Shown piece by piece: positions 35,294 to 44,062 of a stretch of DNA of 64,000 nt (position 1 is its first letter; each line of letters starts with the position of its first letter). Both the position numbers and the translations under genes were made by a program. Source of the DNA: Halorarius halobius (GTDB taxonomy: Archaea > Halobacteriota > Halobacteria > Halobacteriales > Haloarculaceae); the NCBI RefSeq assembly GCF_024298865.1, contig NZ_CP101161.1:1943227-2007226 (forward strand). Reading direction: 5' to 3'. The notes beneath the pieces are model-generated. The model saw only the letters and a program-made list of their open reading frames with translations, did no database searches and was not told the DNA's origin.

Positions 35294-36870
35294 CCGCGCT
35301 CGACCGCTCCCGCGAGGCGTTCCGCGAACTCGCCGGCGGGGGCGACTGCGTCGTCCGGGTCGCCGCGGAACTCGACGCCGACGTCGAGCCGCTGGCGGCG
35401 TACGCCGCCCTCACTGGCCGCACGACGGGTGCCGACGCGAGCGAGTACGCGTTCCTGCTGGAGTCCGCCGAGAAGGTGGCCTCCTCGGACCCCGACGGCG
35501 CGTTCGCGGCGGAGGGAGGCGACCGCCACGCCCGCTACTCGTTCGTCGGCTACGACCCCGCCGCCGTGGTGACCGTCGACGCCGACGAGACGACGGTGGA
35601 GACGCTCGACCCCCGCTACGAGGGGCTCGTCGAGCCGAACGGCGGCGACTGCGTCGACAGTCTGCGGGCGGCCCTGCCCGACGCCGAACTGCGGGGGTTC
35701 CCCGACTCCGAGCGCCAGCATCTCGACGGCGGGCTCGTCGGCTTCCTGGCGTACGACGCCGTCTACGACCTCTGGCTGGAGGAGGTGGGCGTCGAGCGCC
35801 CGGACTCCCGGTTCCCCGACGCGCAGTTCGTGCTCACGACGACGACGCTCGTGTTCGACGACGAGGCCGGGAGCCTCGAACTGGTGTTCACGCCCCTGCT
35901 CCGCGAGGGCGACGACGCCGGCGCGGTGTACGACGGCCTGCGTGCGGAGGCCGAGCGCGTCGAGTCGCTGCTCGCGGCGGCGGGTCCGGTCGAGACGGGC
36001 GGGTTCGTCCGGACTTCGGAGACGGCCGGGCCGCGGGACGCCTACGAGGACGCCGTCCGCGACGCGAAAGAGCACGTCCTCGACGGCGACATCTACCAGG
36101 GCGTCGTCTCGCGAACCCGCGAGTACCGCGGCGAGGTGGACCCGCTGGGGCTCTACCGCGCGCTCCGCGACGTGAACCCCTCGCCGTACATGTACCTGCT
36201 CGACCACGACGACCTGACCGTCGTGGGTGCCTCGCCGGAAACGCTCGTCTCGGTGCGGGGCGAGGAGGTGCTGGCGAACCCGATTGCGGGCACCTGTGAC
36301 CGCGGGTCCTCGCCGGTCGAGGACCGGCGGCTGGCCGGCGAGATGCTCGCGGACGGGAAGGAGCGGGCCGAACACACGATGCTCGTCGACCTGGCGCGCA
36401 ACGACGTGCGCCGGGTCTCGGCGGCGGGGAGCGTCCGCGTCGACGAGTTCATGAACGTGCTGAAGTACAGCCACGTCCAGCATATCGAGTCGACGGTCAG
36501 CGGCACGCTCGCCGAGGACTGTGACGCGTTCGACGCGACGCGGGCCGCCTTCCCCGCGGGGACGCTGTCGGGCGCGCCGAAGATACGCGCGATGGAGATA
36601 ATCGACGACCTCGAGCGCACCCCGCGGGGGCTGTACGGCGGCGGCGTCGGCTACTACTCGTGGACCGGCGACGCCGACTTCGCTATCGTCATCCGCACCG
36701 CCACGGTCGAGGAGGGCGCCGACGACCAGCGCGTCACCGTGCAGGCGGGCGCGGGCATCGTCGCGGACTCGGACCCGGCAAGCGAGTACCGCGAGACCGA
36801 GAAGAAGATGGACGGGGTGGTGACCGCGCTGGAGCGCATCGAGCGGGAACCCCCGGAGGCGCCGCGATGA
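35290..36870 (+). CDS. trpE: Anthranilate synthase component I
   Basis: The 526-residue protein converts chorismate with ammonia from TrpG to anthranilate. The chorismate-binding half has DIYQGVVSRTREYRG, VVGASPETLVSV, PIAGTCDRGSSPVED, MLVDLARNDVRRVS, HVQHIESTVSG, FPAGTLSGAPKIRAMEII and YGGGVGYYSWTGDADFAI. The N-terminal half should carry the tryptophan feedback site. The GTG start is four bases inside trpF, and the stop overlaps trpG (ATGA). Confidence 0.95.
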   Translation: MTALDRSREAFRELAGGGDCVVRVAAELDADVEPLAAYAALTGRTTGADASEYAFLLESAEKVASSDPDGAFAAEGGDRHARYSFVGYDPAAVVTVDADETTVETLDPRYEGLVEPNGGDCVDSLRAALPDAELRGFPDSERQHLDGGLVGFLAYDAVYDLWLEEVGVERPDSRFPDAQFVLTTTTLVFDDEAGSLELVFTPLLREGDDAGAVYDGLRAEAERVESLLAAAGPVETGGFVRTSETAGPRDAYEDAVRDAKEHVLDGDIYQGVVSRTREYRGEVDPLGLYRALRDVNPSPYMYLLDHDDLTVVGASPETLVSVRGEEVLANPIAGTCDRGSSPVEDRRLAGEMLADGKERAEHTMLVDLARNDVRRVSAAGSVRVDEFMNVLKYSHVQHIESTVSGTLAEDCDAFDATRAAFPAGTLSGAPKIRAMEIIDDLERTPRGLYGGGVGYYSWTGDADFAIVIRTATVEEGADDQRVTVQAGAGIVADSDPASEYRETEKKMDGVVTALERIEREPPEAPR

Positions 36871-37457
36871 AGGTGGTGTTCGTCGACAACTACGATTCGT
36901 TCACGTACAACCTCGTCGAGTACGTCAGCCAGCACGGCATCGACACCGCGGTCCTGAAGAACACCGCGTCGCTCGACGAGGTGCGGAGCGAGGAGGCGGA
37001 CGGGGTGGTCGTCTCGCCGGGACCGGGCCACCCGAAAAACGACCGCGACGTGGGCGTCTCGCTCGACGTGTTCCGCCACCTCGTCGACGTGCCGACGCTC
37101 GGGGTCTGTCTCGGCCTCGAAGCGGCGGTCTACGAGTACGGCGGCACCGTCGGCCGTGCCCCCCGCCCGGTCCACGGGAAGGCGTTCCCCGTCGACCACG
37201 ACGGCCGGGGCGTCTACCGCGGCCTCGACCAAGGGTTTCAGGCCGGCCGCTACCACTCGCTGATGGCGACCGAGGTGCCCGACTGCTTCGAGGTGACCGC
37301 CACCACCGAAGACGGGAGCGAGGAACTCGTGATGGGCGTGCGCCACCGCGAGTTTCCCATCGAGTGCGTGCAGTTCCACCCGGAGTCGGTGCTGACCGGC
37401 GTCGGCCACGACGTCGTCGACAACTTCCTGGCGACGGTCCGCGGCGAAACGCTGTAA
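36867..37457 (+). CDS. trpG: Anthranilate synthase component II, glutamine amidotransferase
   Basis: The 196-residue class I amidotransferase begins VVFVDNYDSFTYNLVEYV and has VVSPGPGHP, the nucleophile Cys in LGVCLGLEAAV, the YHSL strand and the His-Glu pair in CVQFHPESVLTG. It supplies ammonia from glutamine to TrpE. The usual GHQ after the nucleophile loop is LEA here, so the standard Gln is replaced. Translation is coupled to trpE. trpA, trpB and trpC are not in the window. Confidence 0.92.
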   Translation: MKVVFVDNYDSFTYNLVEYVSQHGIDTAVLKNTASLDEVRSEEADGVVVSPGPGHPKNDRDVGVSLDVFRHLVDVPTLGVCLGLEAAVYEYGGTVGRAPRPVHGKAFPVDHDGRGVYRGLDQGFQAGRYHSLMATEVPDCFEVTATTEDGSEELVMGVRHREFPIECVQFHPESVLTGVGHDVVDNFLATVRGETL

Positions 37458-37532
37458 CGGCCACACCACCAACTCTCCCGGATGGAACGGACCGTCGCAG
37501 AGACCGGCGCAACCGGTCGGTCGTCGCGCCCG

Positions 37533-37733
37533 TCAGATGAACGGGACGAACCGGAGCAGGCCGAAGAACCACAGCAGGCCGACGACGATGGCCGCCGCGA
37601 TGGCGACTTTCACCGCGACGTTCAACAGCACCCGCGCCACCAGCAGCGCGACGACGATGATGACGAGCGTGCTGAGGATGCCGGGGACGCCGAACTCCGG
37701 AATCAACTGTATCGGGGCGACTACGGGCTCCAT
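37533..37733 (-). CDS. Small membrane protein (66 aa), unknown
   Basis: The 66-residue protein is almost entirely hydrophobic after the first 15 residues (VPGILSTLVIIVVALLVA and VAIAAAIVVGLLWFFGLL), giving two membrane helices. A minus-strand TATA-like box (CTTTAAAAG, 37757-37764) sits about 25-30 bases before the ATG, which supports it as a real leaderless gene. I do not recognise the family. Confidence 0.6.
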   Translation of the reverse strand: MEPVVAPIQLIPEFGVPGILSTLVIIVVALLVARVLLNVAVKVAIAAAIVVGLLWFFGLLRFVPFI

Positions 37734-37832
37734 GTCCGGCGTCTCTCGCGCCTCGCTTTTAAAGACGGCGGCCGTCGGCGCGGGCGGATGGGCATGGTTT
37801 CAGCGGCCGCCGCCTCGAACCAACCCCCCTCC

Positions 37833-37848
37833 GGTTCCCGTGGGAACC
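37833..37848. repeat. Perfect inverted repeat GGTTCCC-GT-GGGAACC
   Basis: Seven base pairs with a two-base spacer form a compact palindrome-like element about 230 bases before the ribonucleotide reductase transcript start. It may be a regulator binding site. Confidence 0.4.
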
Positions 37849-38037
37849 CGGCCGACTGCCCCGGGATTTCGGGTCGAGGTTTCCACTTTCACTCCGGTCT
37901 GGATGGGCTTATGTGTGTCCACGGGACAGTAGTGTATCGTCACGCGCGCCACGCGCGGGGACGGCGCACCCTTCGCACGACAGCCAGTGCCGACAGCGGA
38001 CCGACGACCGTCACACGGACCGCCCGTATCCCCAGGG

Positions 38038-38042
38038 TTATA
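38038..38042 (+). promoter_or_regulatory. TATA box of the leader ORF / ribonucleotide reductase transcript
   Basis: TTATA in the context AGGGTTATAGGGG lies 33-37 bases before the ATG of the 24-codon ORF at 38075 and about 110 bases before the reductase start, placing the small ORF first on the message. Confidence 0.5.
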
Positions 38043-38074
38043 GGGGTCGACGCAGAACGAAATCGCCGTTACGA

Positions 38075-38149
38075 ATGAACGCGACACATCTCCACGTGAA
38101 CAGCAGGAACGCCGTGTACTGGGCGCGACACGGTCGGAGGGCCGAGTGA
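38075..38149 (+). CDS. 24-codon leader ORF coupled to ribonucleotide reductase
   Basis: The ORF encodes MNATHLHVNSRNAVYWARHG followed by RRAE and a stop. The stop TGA (38147-38149) shares its A with the reductase ATG (38149), giving a TGATG junction typical of translational coupling. It is the first ORF after the TATA box. The peptide is Arg/His/Asn-rich and basic, unlike the acidic neighbours. It could be a regulatory leader peptide or only a ribosome-delivery device. I know no family for it. Confidence 0.45.
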   Translation: MNATHLHVNSRNAVYWARHGRRAE

Positions 38150-41100
38150 TGTCCGGCGCGGACCTCTCCGCCGACGAGCTCACCCTCCCCATCAAGCGCA
38201 CCGAGGGGGACAGCCTCGAACAGCGACTCACCGACAATGCCTACCACAACATCCTCCCGGCGCGGTATCTCCGGAAGGACGCCGACGGCGACCTCGCCGA
38301 ACAGCAGGAGGACCTGTTCGAGCGGGTCGCCCAGAACATCGCGCTCGCGGAGGCCGTCTTCGAGAGCGAGCGGCGCGACACCACGGTCACGGTGTCGCCC
38401 GACCAACTGAAGCCTGACCACCCGCGCCGCGACGAACTCGCCAGCGAGGTGTTCGGCGCCGGAACGACGGCCGACGACGACGCCGAGACCGAACTCACCG
38501 TCTACAACGTCAACAAGTTCGCCTACGAGACGGTCGTTCCTGACCTGCCCGACGAGATTCGAGAGCACGTCGAGACGAAGGCCGGCGAGTTCCAGGAGCT
38601 GATGGAACAGCTCTCGTTCATCCCGAACTCGCCGACGCTGATGAACGCGGGCGACGAACTCCAGCAGCTCTCGGCGTGTTTCGTCGACTCGCCGGACGAC
38701 GACCTCACGGACATCCACCAGACGGCCAAGGAGGCCGCCGAGGTGTTCCAGTCCGGCGGTGGGATGGGGTACGCCTTCTGGCAACTCCGGCCGTACGGCG
38801 ACGCCGTCGGCTCGACCGGCGGCATCGCCTCCGGCCCCATCACCTTCATGCGGACGTTCGACCAGATGTGCGAGACCATCGCGCAGGGGGGGACCCGGCG
38901 CGGCGCACAGATGGGCGTCATGCGCATCTCGCACCCGGACGTCATCGAGTTCATCCACGCGAAGAACAAGGATGTCTCGCTGGCGCACTGTCTCCGCCTC
39001 AACGACCCGGACGACTACACGTACACGACGTTCTCGGAGGCGCTCGAGGAGGCGCGCGGCCTCATCGACGAGGACGGGAAGGTGCCCAAGCATCTCCGCA
39101 ACGCCGTCGAGGGCCACCTCTCGAACTTCAACATCTCCGTCGGCGTCACCGACGGGTTCATGGAGGCGCTCGAGGCGGGCGAGGAGTACACGTTCACCAA
39201 CCCCCGCACCGGCGAGCCCCACGTCGCTACCGAAGAGACCAAGGAGATGTACTCCCGGTACGGCCTGGGCGAGCACGTCGAGGTCGGTGAACCCCTCGAA
39301 ATCGACGCCGAACTCATCTGGGACCGCATCGTCGAGGGCGCCCACGAGAACGGCGAACCGGGCGTCATCTACCTCGAGCGGGTCAACAAGGAGCACTCCT
39401 TCGACGTGGAGGAGCATCCTGACCACCGCATCCTCGCGACGAACCCCTGTGGCGAACAGCCGCTCGAGGAGTACGAGGCCTGCAACCTCGGCCACATCAA
39501 CCTCTCGACGCTCGCGGCCCGCGACGCGCCTGACTGGCGCGTCTGGTCCGAGGAGCACGCCGGCGAGTTCGACTCGAAGGAGGACGCCGTGATGGCGTTC
39601 CTCGAGGAGGCCATCGACTTCGAGGAGTTCGACCGCCGCATCGAACTCGGCACGCGGTTCCTCGAGAACGTCGTCACGATGTCGGACTTCCCGGTCCCCG
39701 AGATAGAGCAGAAGGTCCGCGAGATGCGGAAAATCGGGCTCGGCGTGATGGGGCTCGCCCAGCTGTACATCCAGCTCGGCATCAAGTACGGTAGCGAGGA
39801 GGGCAACGAGGTGGCCCGCCTGCTGATGCGCCACATCAACCACGGCTCGAAGTGGGCCTCCCACGAACTCGCCACCGAGCGCGGCTCCTTCGACGAGTGG
39901 GACAACTCGAAGTACGCGAGCCCCACCGAGTACGCCGAGTGGTTCGAGAAGCAGACCGGTCTCGACGCGGACGACTGGGCCGACGGCTTCCCGGTCCGCA
40001 ACCACAACACGACGACCATCGCGCCGACGGGGACGACGTCGATGGTCGGCAACACCACCGGCGGCTGTGAGCCCATCTACAACGTCGCCTACTACAAGAA
40101 CGTCTCCGACGACGTGCAGGGCGACGAGATGCTCGTCGAGTTCGACGACTACTTCCTGCGGACGCTGGAGGCCAACGACATCGACGTCGCGGCCGTCAAG
40201 GCGGAGGCCGAAGAGCAGATGGCGACCAACGCGTTCGACGGCGTCGAGGGGCTCTCGACGGTACCGGACGCCATCGGCGAACTGTTCGTCGTCACCTCCG
40301 ACCTGTCGGGCAAACAGCACGCCGCCGTCCAGTGTGCCTGCCAGGAAGGGGTCGACTCCGCCATCTCGAAGACCTGCAACTTCCCCAACTCCGCGACCGC
40401 GGAGGACATGGACGAGGTGTACCGGTACATCTACGAGCACGGCGGGAAGGGCGTCACCGTCTACCGCGACGGCACCCGCTCGAAGCAGGTGCTGACGACC
40501 CGTGCGGACAACGCCGAGTTCTCCGAGGACATGGACGAAGAGGAGGCCGCGGAACTGCTCCTCGAGCGGGTCGAGGCCGTGTTCGGCGGCATGGACGAGT
40601 TCCTCGACCGCGAGGAGGTCCGCCGGGCCGTCGAGGCGGACCTCGCGGAGCTGTTCGACGTCGACCCCGAGCCGACTCACGTGTACGCCGAGAAGCAGTC
40701 CAGGCCCGACCTGTTGCACGGCGTCACCCAGCGCATCGACACCGGCTACGGGAAGCTGTACGTCACCATCAACGAGGACGCCGAACGCGAGCGGCCGTTC
40801 GAGCTGTTCGCCACCATCGGCAACTCCGGCGGCTTCACCGCGAGCTTCACGGAGGCGCTGGCGAAGACCATCTCCACCGCCCTGCGGTCGGGCGTCGACC
40901 CCGAGGAGATAGCCGGCGAACTCCAGGGCATCCGCTCGCCGAAGGTCGCGTGGGACAAAGGCGAGCAGATAAACTCCATCCCGGACGCCATCGGGCGCGC
41001 GCTCCAGCGCTATCTCGACGACGAGATAGACAAGCCGTACCCCCAACAGCAGAGCCTCTCGGAGGCGGCCGACTCCGCCGGCACCGAGACCGACCGCGAC

Positions 41101-41292
41101 CCCAACCGCGAGGCGGCCGACCCCGAACCCGTCGAGCGGGAGACCGACGGCGGCGGCGCCGCCACGGACGACGCTACCGACTCGCTTCTGGCCGCCGGCG
41201 AGTCGCCGGAGTGTCCGGAGTGTGGCGCGATGTCGCTGGCGATGAACGAGGGCTGCAAGACCTGCCAGTCGTGCGGCTGGTCGGAGTGTTGA
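38149..41292 (+). CDS. nrdJ: Adenosylcobalamin-dependent ribonucleotide reductase (class II)
   Basis: The 1047-residue enzyme reduces ribonucleotides to deoxyribonucleotides without oxygen-dependent radical generation. Active-site parts visible are LSACFVDSPDDDL (first redox Cys), GGTRRGAQMGVMRISHPDV, NPCGEQPLEEYEACNLGHIN with the radical Cys, TIAPTGTTSMVGNTTGG, and FPNSATAEDMDEVY with KGVTVYRDG. A C-terminal zinc finger, CPECGAMS to CQSCGWSEC, probably carries the reducing cysteines. The ATG at 38149 is preferred; GTG 38146 would add one residue. Confidence 0.95.
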   Translation: MSGADLSADELTLPIKRTEGDSLEQRLTDNAYHNILPARYLRKDADGDLAEQQEDLFERVAQNIALAEAVFESERRDTTVTVSPDQLKPDHPRRDELASEVFGAGTTADDDAETELTVYNVNKFAYETVVPDLPDEIREHVETKAGEFQELMEQLSFIPNSPTLMNAGDELQQLSACFVDSPDDDLTDIHQTAKEAAEVFQSGGGMGYAFWQLRPYGDAVGSTGGIASGPITFMRTFDQMCETIAQGGTRRGAQMGVMRISHPDVIEFIHAKNKDVSLAHCLRLNDPDDYTYTTFSEALEEARGLIDEDGKVPKHLRNAVEGHLSNFNISVGVTDGFMEALEAGEEYTFTNPRTGEPHVATEETKEMYSRYGLGEHVEVGEPLEIDAELIWDRIVEGAHENGEPGVIYLERVNKEHSFDVEEHPDHRILATNPCGEQPLEEYEACNLGHINLSTLAARDAPDWRVWSEEHAGEFDSKEDAVMAFLEEAIDFEEFDRRIELGTRFLENVVTMSDFPVPEIEQKVREMRKIGLGVMGLAQLYIQLGIKYGSEEGNEVARLLMRHINHGSKWASHELATERGSFDEWDNSKYASPTEYAEWFEKQTGLDADDWADGFPVRNHNTTTIAPTGTTSMVGNTTGGCEPIYNVAYYKNVSDDVQGDEMLVEFDDYFLRTLEANDIDVAAVKAEAEEQMATNAFDGVEGLSTVPDAIGELFVVTSDLSGKQHAAVQCACQEGVDSAISKTCNFPNSATAEDMDEVYRYIYEHGGKGVTVYRDGTRSKQVLTTRADNAEFSEDMDEEEAAELLLERVEAVFGGMDEFLDREEVRRAVEADLAELFDVDPEPTHVYAEKQSRPDLLHGVTQRIDTGYGKLYVTINEDAERERPFELFATIGNSGGFTASFTEALAKTISTALRSGVDPEEIAGELQGIRSPKVAWDKGEQINSIPDAIGRALQRYLDDEIDKPYPQQQSLSEAADSAGTETDRDPNREAADPEPVERETDGGGAATDDATDSLLAAGESPECPECGAMSLAMNEGCKTCQSCGWSEC

Positions 41293-41293
41293 G

Positions 41294-42748
41294 CTAGCCC
41301 CTCAGTTCCTTCGACACCCACCCCGTCGGCCCGCTCGGGTAGGCGTCGGCCCGCTCCTTCGGCTGGACGGTGCCGTCGGCCTCGATAGCGCGGACGACCA
41401 CCTCGTGGCGCTCGCCCGGCGAGTCGTACGCGTACGCCCACTGTCGCCAGACGTCCTTGCCCGGAAGCTCCTCAGACAGCGTCGCCTCCTGCCAGGTGTC
41501 GCCGCCGTCCGTCGACACCTCCACGGCGGAGATGCCGCGGGTGCCGGCGTAGGCGTGGCCCGCCACCTCGATGCGGTCGCCATCGCGGGCGGTGGCGTGG
41601 AGTTTCGCCACCGTGTTGACGGGGCCGGTGCCGTGCCAGCCGCGCTTCTCCCAGTAGCCGTCGGCCGGTTCGGCGAGTATCTCGATTTCGGTGAGCCACT
41701 TCACGTTTATCTCCCCCCAGTGGCCGGGAATCAGCGCCCGCACCGGGTAGCCGTGGCCCCGCGGGAGCGGGTCGCCGTTCATCCGGTAGGCGAGCATCCC
41801 CTCCCGGAGGGCCGCGACGGGGAACTCCTCGTAGTAGCCGTCGGCCGCCCGCAGCATCACACAGCAGTTCTCGCCCACGCCGGCCCGTTCCAGCACGTCC
41901 CTCAGCGGGACGGCGGTCCACAGCGCGGTGTCCATCTTCCGGCCGTTGAGGCTCTCGCCGACGCAACGCAAGGTGGTGAACACTTCCCGCGACTCCATCG
42001 CCGTCACCTCGTCGTAGTCGAGTTCGAGGTCCTCGTCGACGGCGCCCGTGACCGACAGCGTCCACTCGTCGGCGTCGAGCGTCGGGTCGGCGGCGTTGAT
42101 GTCCACCTCGTAGAACTCGTCGCTGACGAGCGGTTCGAGGCCGTCGACGTCCAGCGACTTCGCGCTCGCCTCCGCGAGCAGGCTCCGGACCTCGGGGTCG
42201 CTCGGCGGGTCGTCCGCGACGGCCCCGGGAGTGCGGCGTCGTCCGAGCGGGTACGCGACGCCCGCGGCCGCCAGCGCGGTTCCGACGGCCCCGAGGACGC
42301 GCCGTCGCCCGGGGTCGGGCGCGTCGCCGCCGACCCGCGCCGCGAGCGGCACGACTACGAGCGTCGCCCCGACGGCGGCGCCGGCGGCCAGCGCCGGGGC
42401 GAGTGCGCCCGTCAGGAGGGTGCTGGCACCGAATGCCGCCGTGCCGGCGAGCATCGGCGGGAGCGCCGTCGACTCGACAGCGTCGCCGGCCGCCCGCGCC
42501 GCGAGCGCGATGGTCGCGAACAGCGCGACTGCGACGGCGAACCCACCGGCGACGGTGAGCAGTTTGCCGGCGTCGCCCAGCGTCGTGATGGCGGCGGTGA
42601 CGACGATACCCGGCGTGACACGCGCGACGGTCGACGCGAGCGACCCGGCGACGAACGCCTGCGTGAACCCGGCGAGGGCGTACGAGCCGGCGACGCCGGC
42701 GACGCCGGCCGCGAGCGCCTCCGGGAGCCACGAGCGGAGCCGTTCCAT
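41294..42748 (-). CDS. Membrane-anchored molybdopterin oxidoreductase (sulfite oxidase family)
   Basis: The 484-residue protein has about five hydrophobic segments in its first 170 residues, followed by a sulfite-oxidase-type Mo-binding domain. The Mo-ligating Cys is in FTTLRCVGESLNGRKMDTA (near residue 260), and GYYEEFPVAALREGMLAYRM and GHGYPVRALIPGHWGEINVKW are cofactor-binding parts. A C-terminal dimerisation domain includes AGTRGISAVEVSTDGGDTW. The substrate may be sulfite, a sulfoxide or another oxo-acceptor. The stop lies just beyond the nrdJ stop. Confidence 0.85.
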   Translation of the reverse strand: MERLRSWLPEALAAGVAGVAGSYALAGFTQAFVAGSLASTVARVTPGIVVTAAITTLGDAGKLLTVAGGFAVAVALFATIALAARAAGDAVESTALPPMLAGTAAFGASTLLTGALAPALAAGAAVGATLVVVPLAARVGGDAPDPGRRRVLGAVGTALAAAGVAYPLGRRRTPGAVADDPPSDPEVRSLLAEASAKSLDVDGLEPLVSDEFYEVDINAADPTLDADEWTLSVTGAVDEDLELDYDEVTAMESREVFTTLRCVGESLNGRKMDTALWTAVPLRDVLERAGVGENCCVMLRAADGYYEEFPVAALREGMLAYRMNGDPLPRGHGYPVRALIPGHWGEINVKWLTEIEILAEPADGYWEKRGWHGTGPVNTVAKLHATARDGDRIEVAGHAYAGTRGISAVEVSTDGGDTWQEATLSEELPGKDVWRQWAYAYDSPGERHEVVVRAIEADGTVQPKERADAYPSGPTGWVSKELRG

Positions 42749-42849
42749 ACCCGTGGGTGGGTGGACCCACGGAAAACGATTGACCGAACTCCGTCTAGAT
42801 TCTCCCCCGGATACGAGGGTTGATGGGCCGACTCCCCGAACGGCGACGC

Positions 42850-42963
42850 ATGGAGGTGCCGACGTGTCCGATGTGCGACGCGGAGCTGTTCAAGCGGCAC
42901 TGCAAGTACGTCTGCCCACAGCACGGCCCCGTCGTCGACTGCTCGGACCCGTTCACGTTCTGA
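42850..42963 (+). CDS. Tiny zinc-finger protein (37 aa)
   Basis: The 37-residue ORF reads MEVPTCPMCDAELFKRHCKY and then continues with VCPQHGPVVDC. It has CPMC and HC/CPQH metal-binding pairs, so it should bind one or two zinc ions. It resembles the small haloarchaeal zinc-finger family I recall as HVO_2523-like. An in-frame ATG at 42823 would give 46 residues. Its last 11 bases overlap the end of the opposite-strand VTT protein gene. Confidence 0.65.
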   Translation: MEVPTCPMCDAELFKRHCKYVCPQHGPVVDCSDPFTF

Positions 42964-43618
42964 ACCCGCGGACGACGCCCCGCTCGCGGGCGAGTTGGTA
43001 CGCCGGCCCCGACAGTAGCAGGACCGCAAGCGCGGTCGCCCCGACGATTACCGCGGGGCCACCGTGGAGCCCCTCCGTCGTCACCGTGTCGGCGGAGGCG
43101 CCGACCAGCACCGCGGCGGTGACCCACGGCAGTTCGCCGGCGGCGGTGCCGAGCGCGTAGTGGCCGGGACGCACGCCCGCGAGGCCGGCGGTGTAGGAGA
43201 CGGGGTCCGCGGGCAGGGGGGCGAGGCGGGCGGCGACGATGCCGCGGACGTCGCCGGCGGCCGCGAAGTAGCCGCGGCCGTGGTCGCCGAGCGTCCCCAG
43301 CAGACCGGCGTCGTGGCCGACGTGGCGGGCCACGAGATACGGCGGGACGCAGGTGACGACCGCACCGGCAAGCGCCACCGGCACGCCCGCGGGCCCGACT
43401 GCGTAGCCGACGACGACCGAGAGCACGCTGATGGGCCACGCGACGACGGGCCGGAGGAGGTAGGCGGCGAGAAGCACCGCGCCGAACAGCCATGGTTCCG
43501 ACGCGAGCGCGGAGACGCGGCGCGCGACGGCCGCCGGCGAGAGGGCGACGGCGGCGGTGAGCGCGACGACCCCGAGCAGGGCCAGTCCGACGAGTTGCCG
43601 GGCCGTCGCGCGCTCCAT
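42953..43618 (-). CDS. VTT-domain membrane protein (TVP38/TMEM64/DedA type)
   Basis: The 221-residue protein has five to six hydrophobic segments and the VTT-domain pattern: LLRPVVAWPISVLSVVVGYA, VTCVPPYLVARHVG, the RLAPLPADPVSYTAGL re-entrant motif, and GTAAGELPWVTAAVLVG. Such proteins are linked to lipid scrambling or polyprenyl-phosphate flipping in bacteria and eukaryotes; the role here is not established. Confidence 0.75.
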   Translation of the reverse strand: MERATARQLVGLALLGVVALTAAVALSPAAVARRVSALASEPWLFGAVLLAAYLLRPVVAWPISVLSVVVGYAVGPAGVPVALAGAVVTCVPPYLVARHVGHDAGLLGTLGDHGRGYFAAAGDVRGIVAARLAPLPADPVSYTAGLAGVRPGHYALGTAAGELPWVTAAVLVGASADTVTTEGLHGGPAVIVGATALAVLLLSGPAYQLARERGVVRGFRT

Positions 43619-43660
43619 GTCCGGAGGTTCCGCCGGGCCGGCAAACGTCTTGTGGTAAAC

Positions 43661-43667
43661 GCTTATT
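43661..43667 (+). promoter_or_regulatory. TATA-like box before the gene at 43692
   Basis: ACGCTTATTCGG lies 25-31 bases before the GTG at 43692, supporting that start and a leaderless message. Confidence 0.5.
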
Positions 43668-43691
43668 CGGCGTGGTACGCGATGTGTCGAC

Positions 43692-44054
43692 GTGTCGAAC
43701 CCCGAGGACCCGGTGGAGATGGGCGTCCAACTGCTCGAACGCCTCGAACAGTCGGAACTCGACCTCCCCGCGGTCATCGACCGCATCGAGACCATCACGA
43801 CGGACCCGGCGACGACGCGGGCCATCCTCGAGGAGGCGGAGCGGCGCGGCGTCATCGAGCGGGACGGGTCGACCGTGCGGCCGACGCAGGGCCGCTTCCT
43901 CTCCTTCGAGGCCGAGGTCGTCACCAAGGAGGGGGAGTTCACTTGCCAGCGTTGCGGTGCCAGCATCTCGACGGGCTACTTCATGAACCTCGAAGCCGGC
44001 GAGCACGGCCCGTTCGGCTCCTCGTGTATCCGGAAGGTGACCGGCCGGGAGTGA
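43692..44054 (+). CDS. DUF5830-like protein with zinc knuckles
   Basis: The 120-residue protein has an N-terminal helical region with a winged-helix look (VIDRIETITTDPATTRAILE, then RGVIERDGSTV), followed by FTCQRCGASISTGYF and GPFGSSCIRKVTG, a treble-clef-like zinc site. It matches the conserved haloarchaeal family I recall as DUF5830. A DNA-binding regulatory role is plausible. Confidence 0.75.
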   Translation: MSNPEDPVEMGVQLLERLEQSELDLPAVIDRIETITTDPATTRAILEEAERRGVIERDGSTVRPTQGRFLSFEAEVVTKEGEFTCQRCGASISTGYFMNLEAGEHGPFGSSCIRKVTGRE

Positions 44055-44062
44055 TGCGTCGG

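Larger units (their letters stand above)
37734..38074. other. Long intergenic region upstream of ribonucleotide reductase
   Basis: This 341-base stretch holds the promoter of the 66-residue membrane protein at its left and the ribonucleotide reductase promoter at its right. Between them there is a perfect 7-bp inverted repeat at 37833-37848, a second AT-rich spot (GCTTATGTG, about 37907-37915) and no convincing ORF. Confidence 0.45.

Noticed and set aside
38038..41046. 1002-codon minus-strand frame antisense to nrdJ
   Set aside because: It is a GC-driven shadow of the ribonucleotide reductase; composition and family motifs support only the plus strand.
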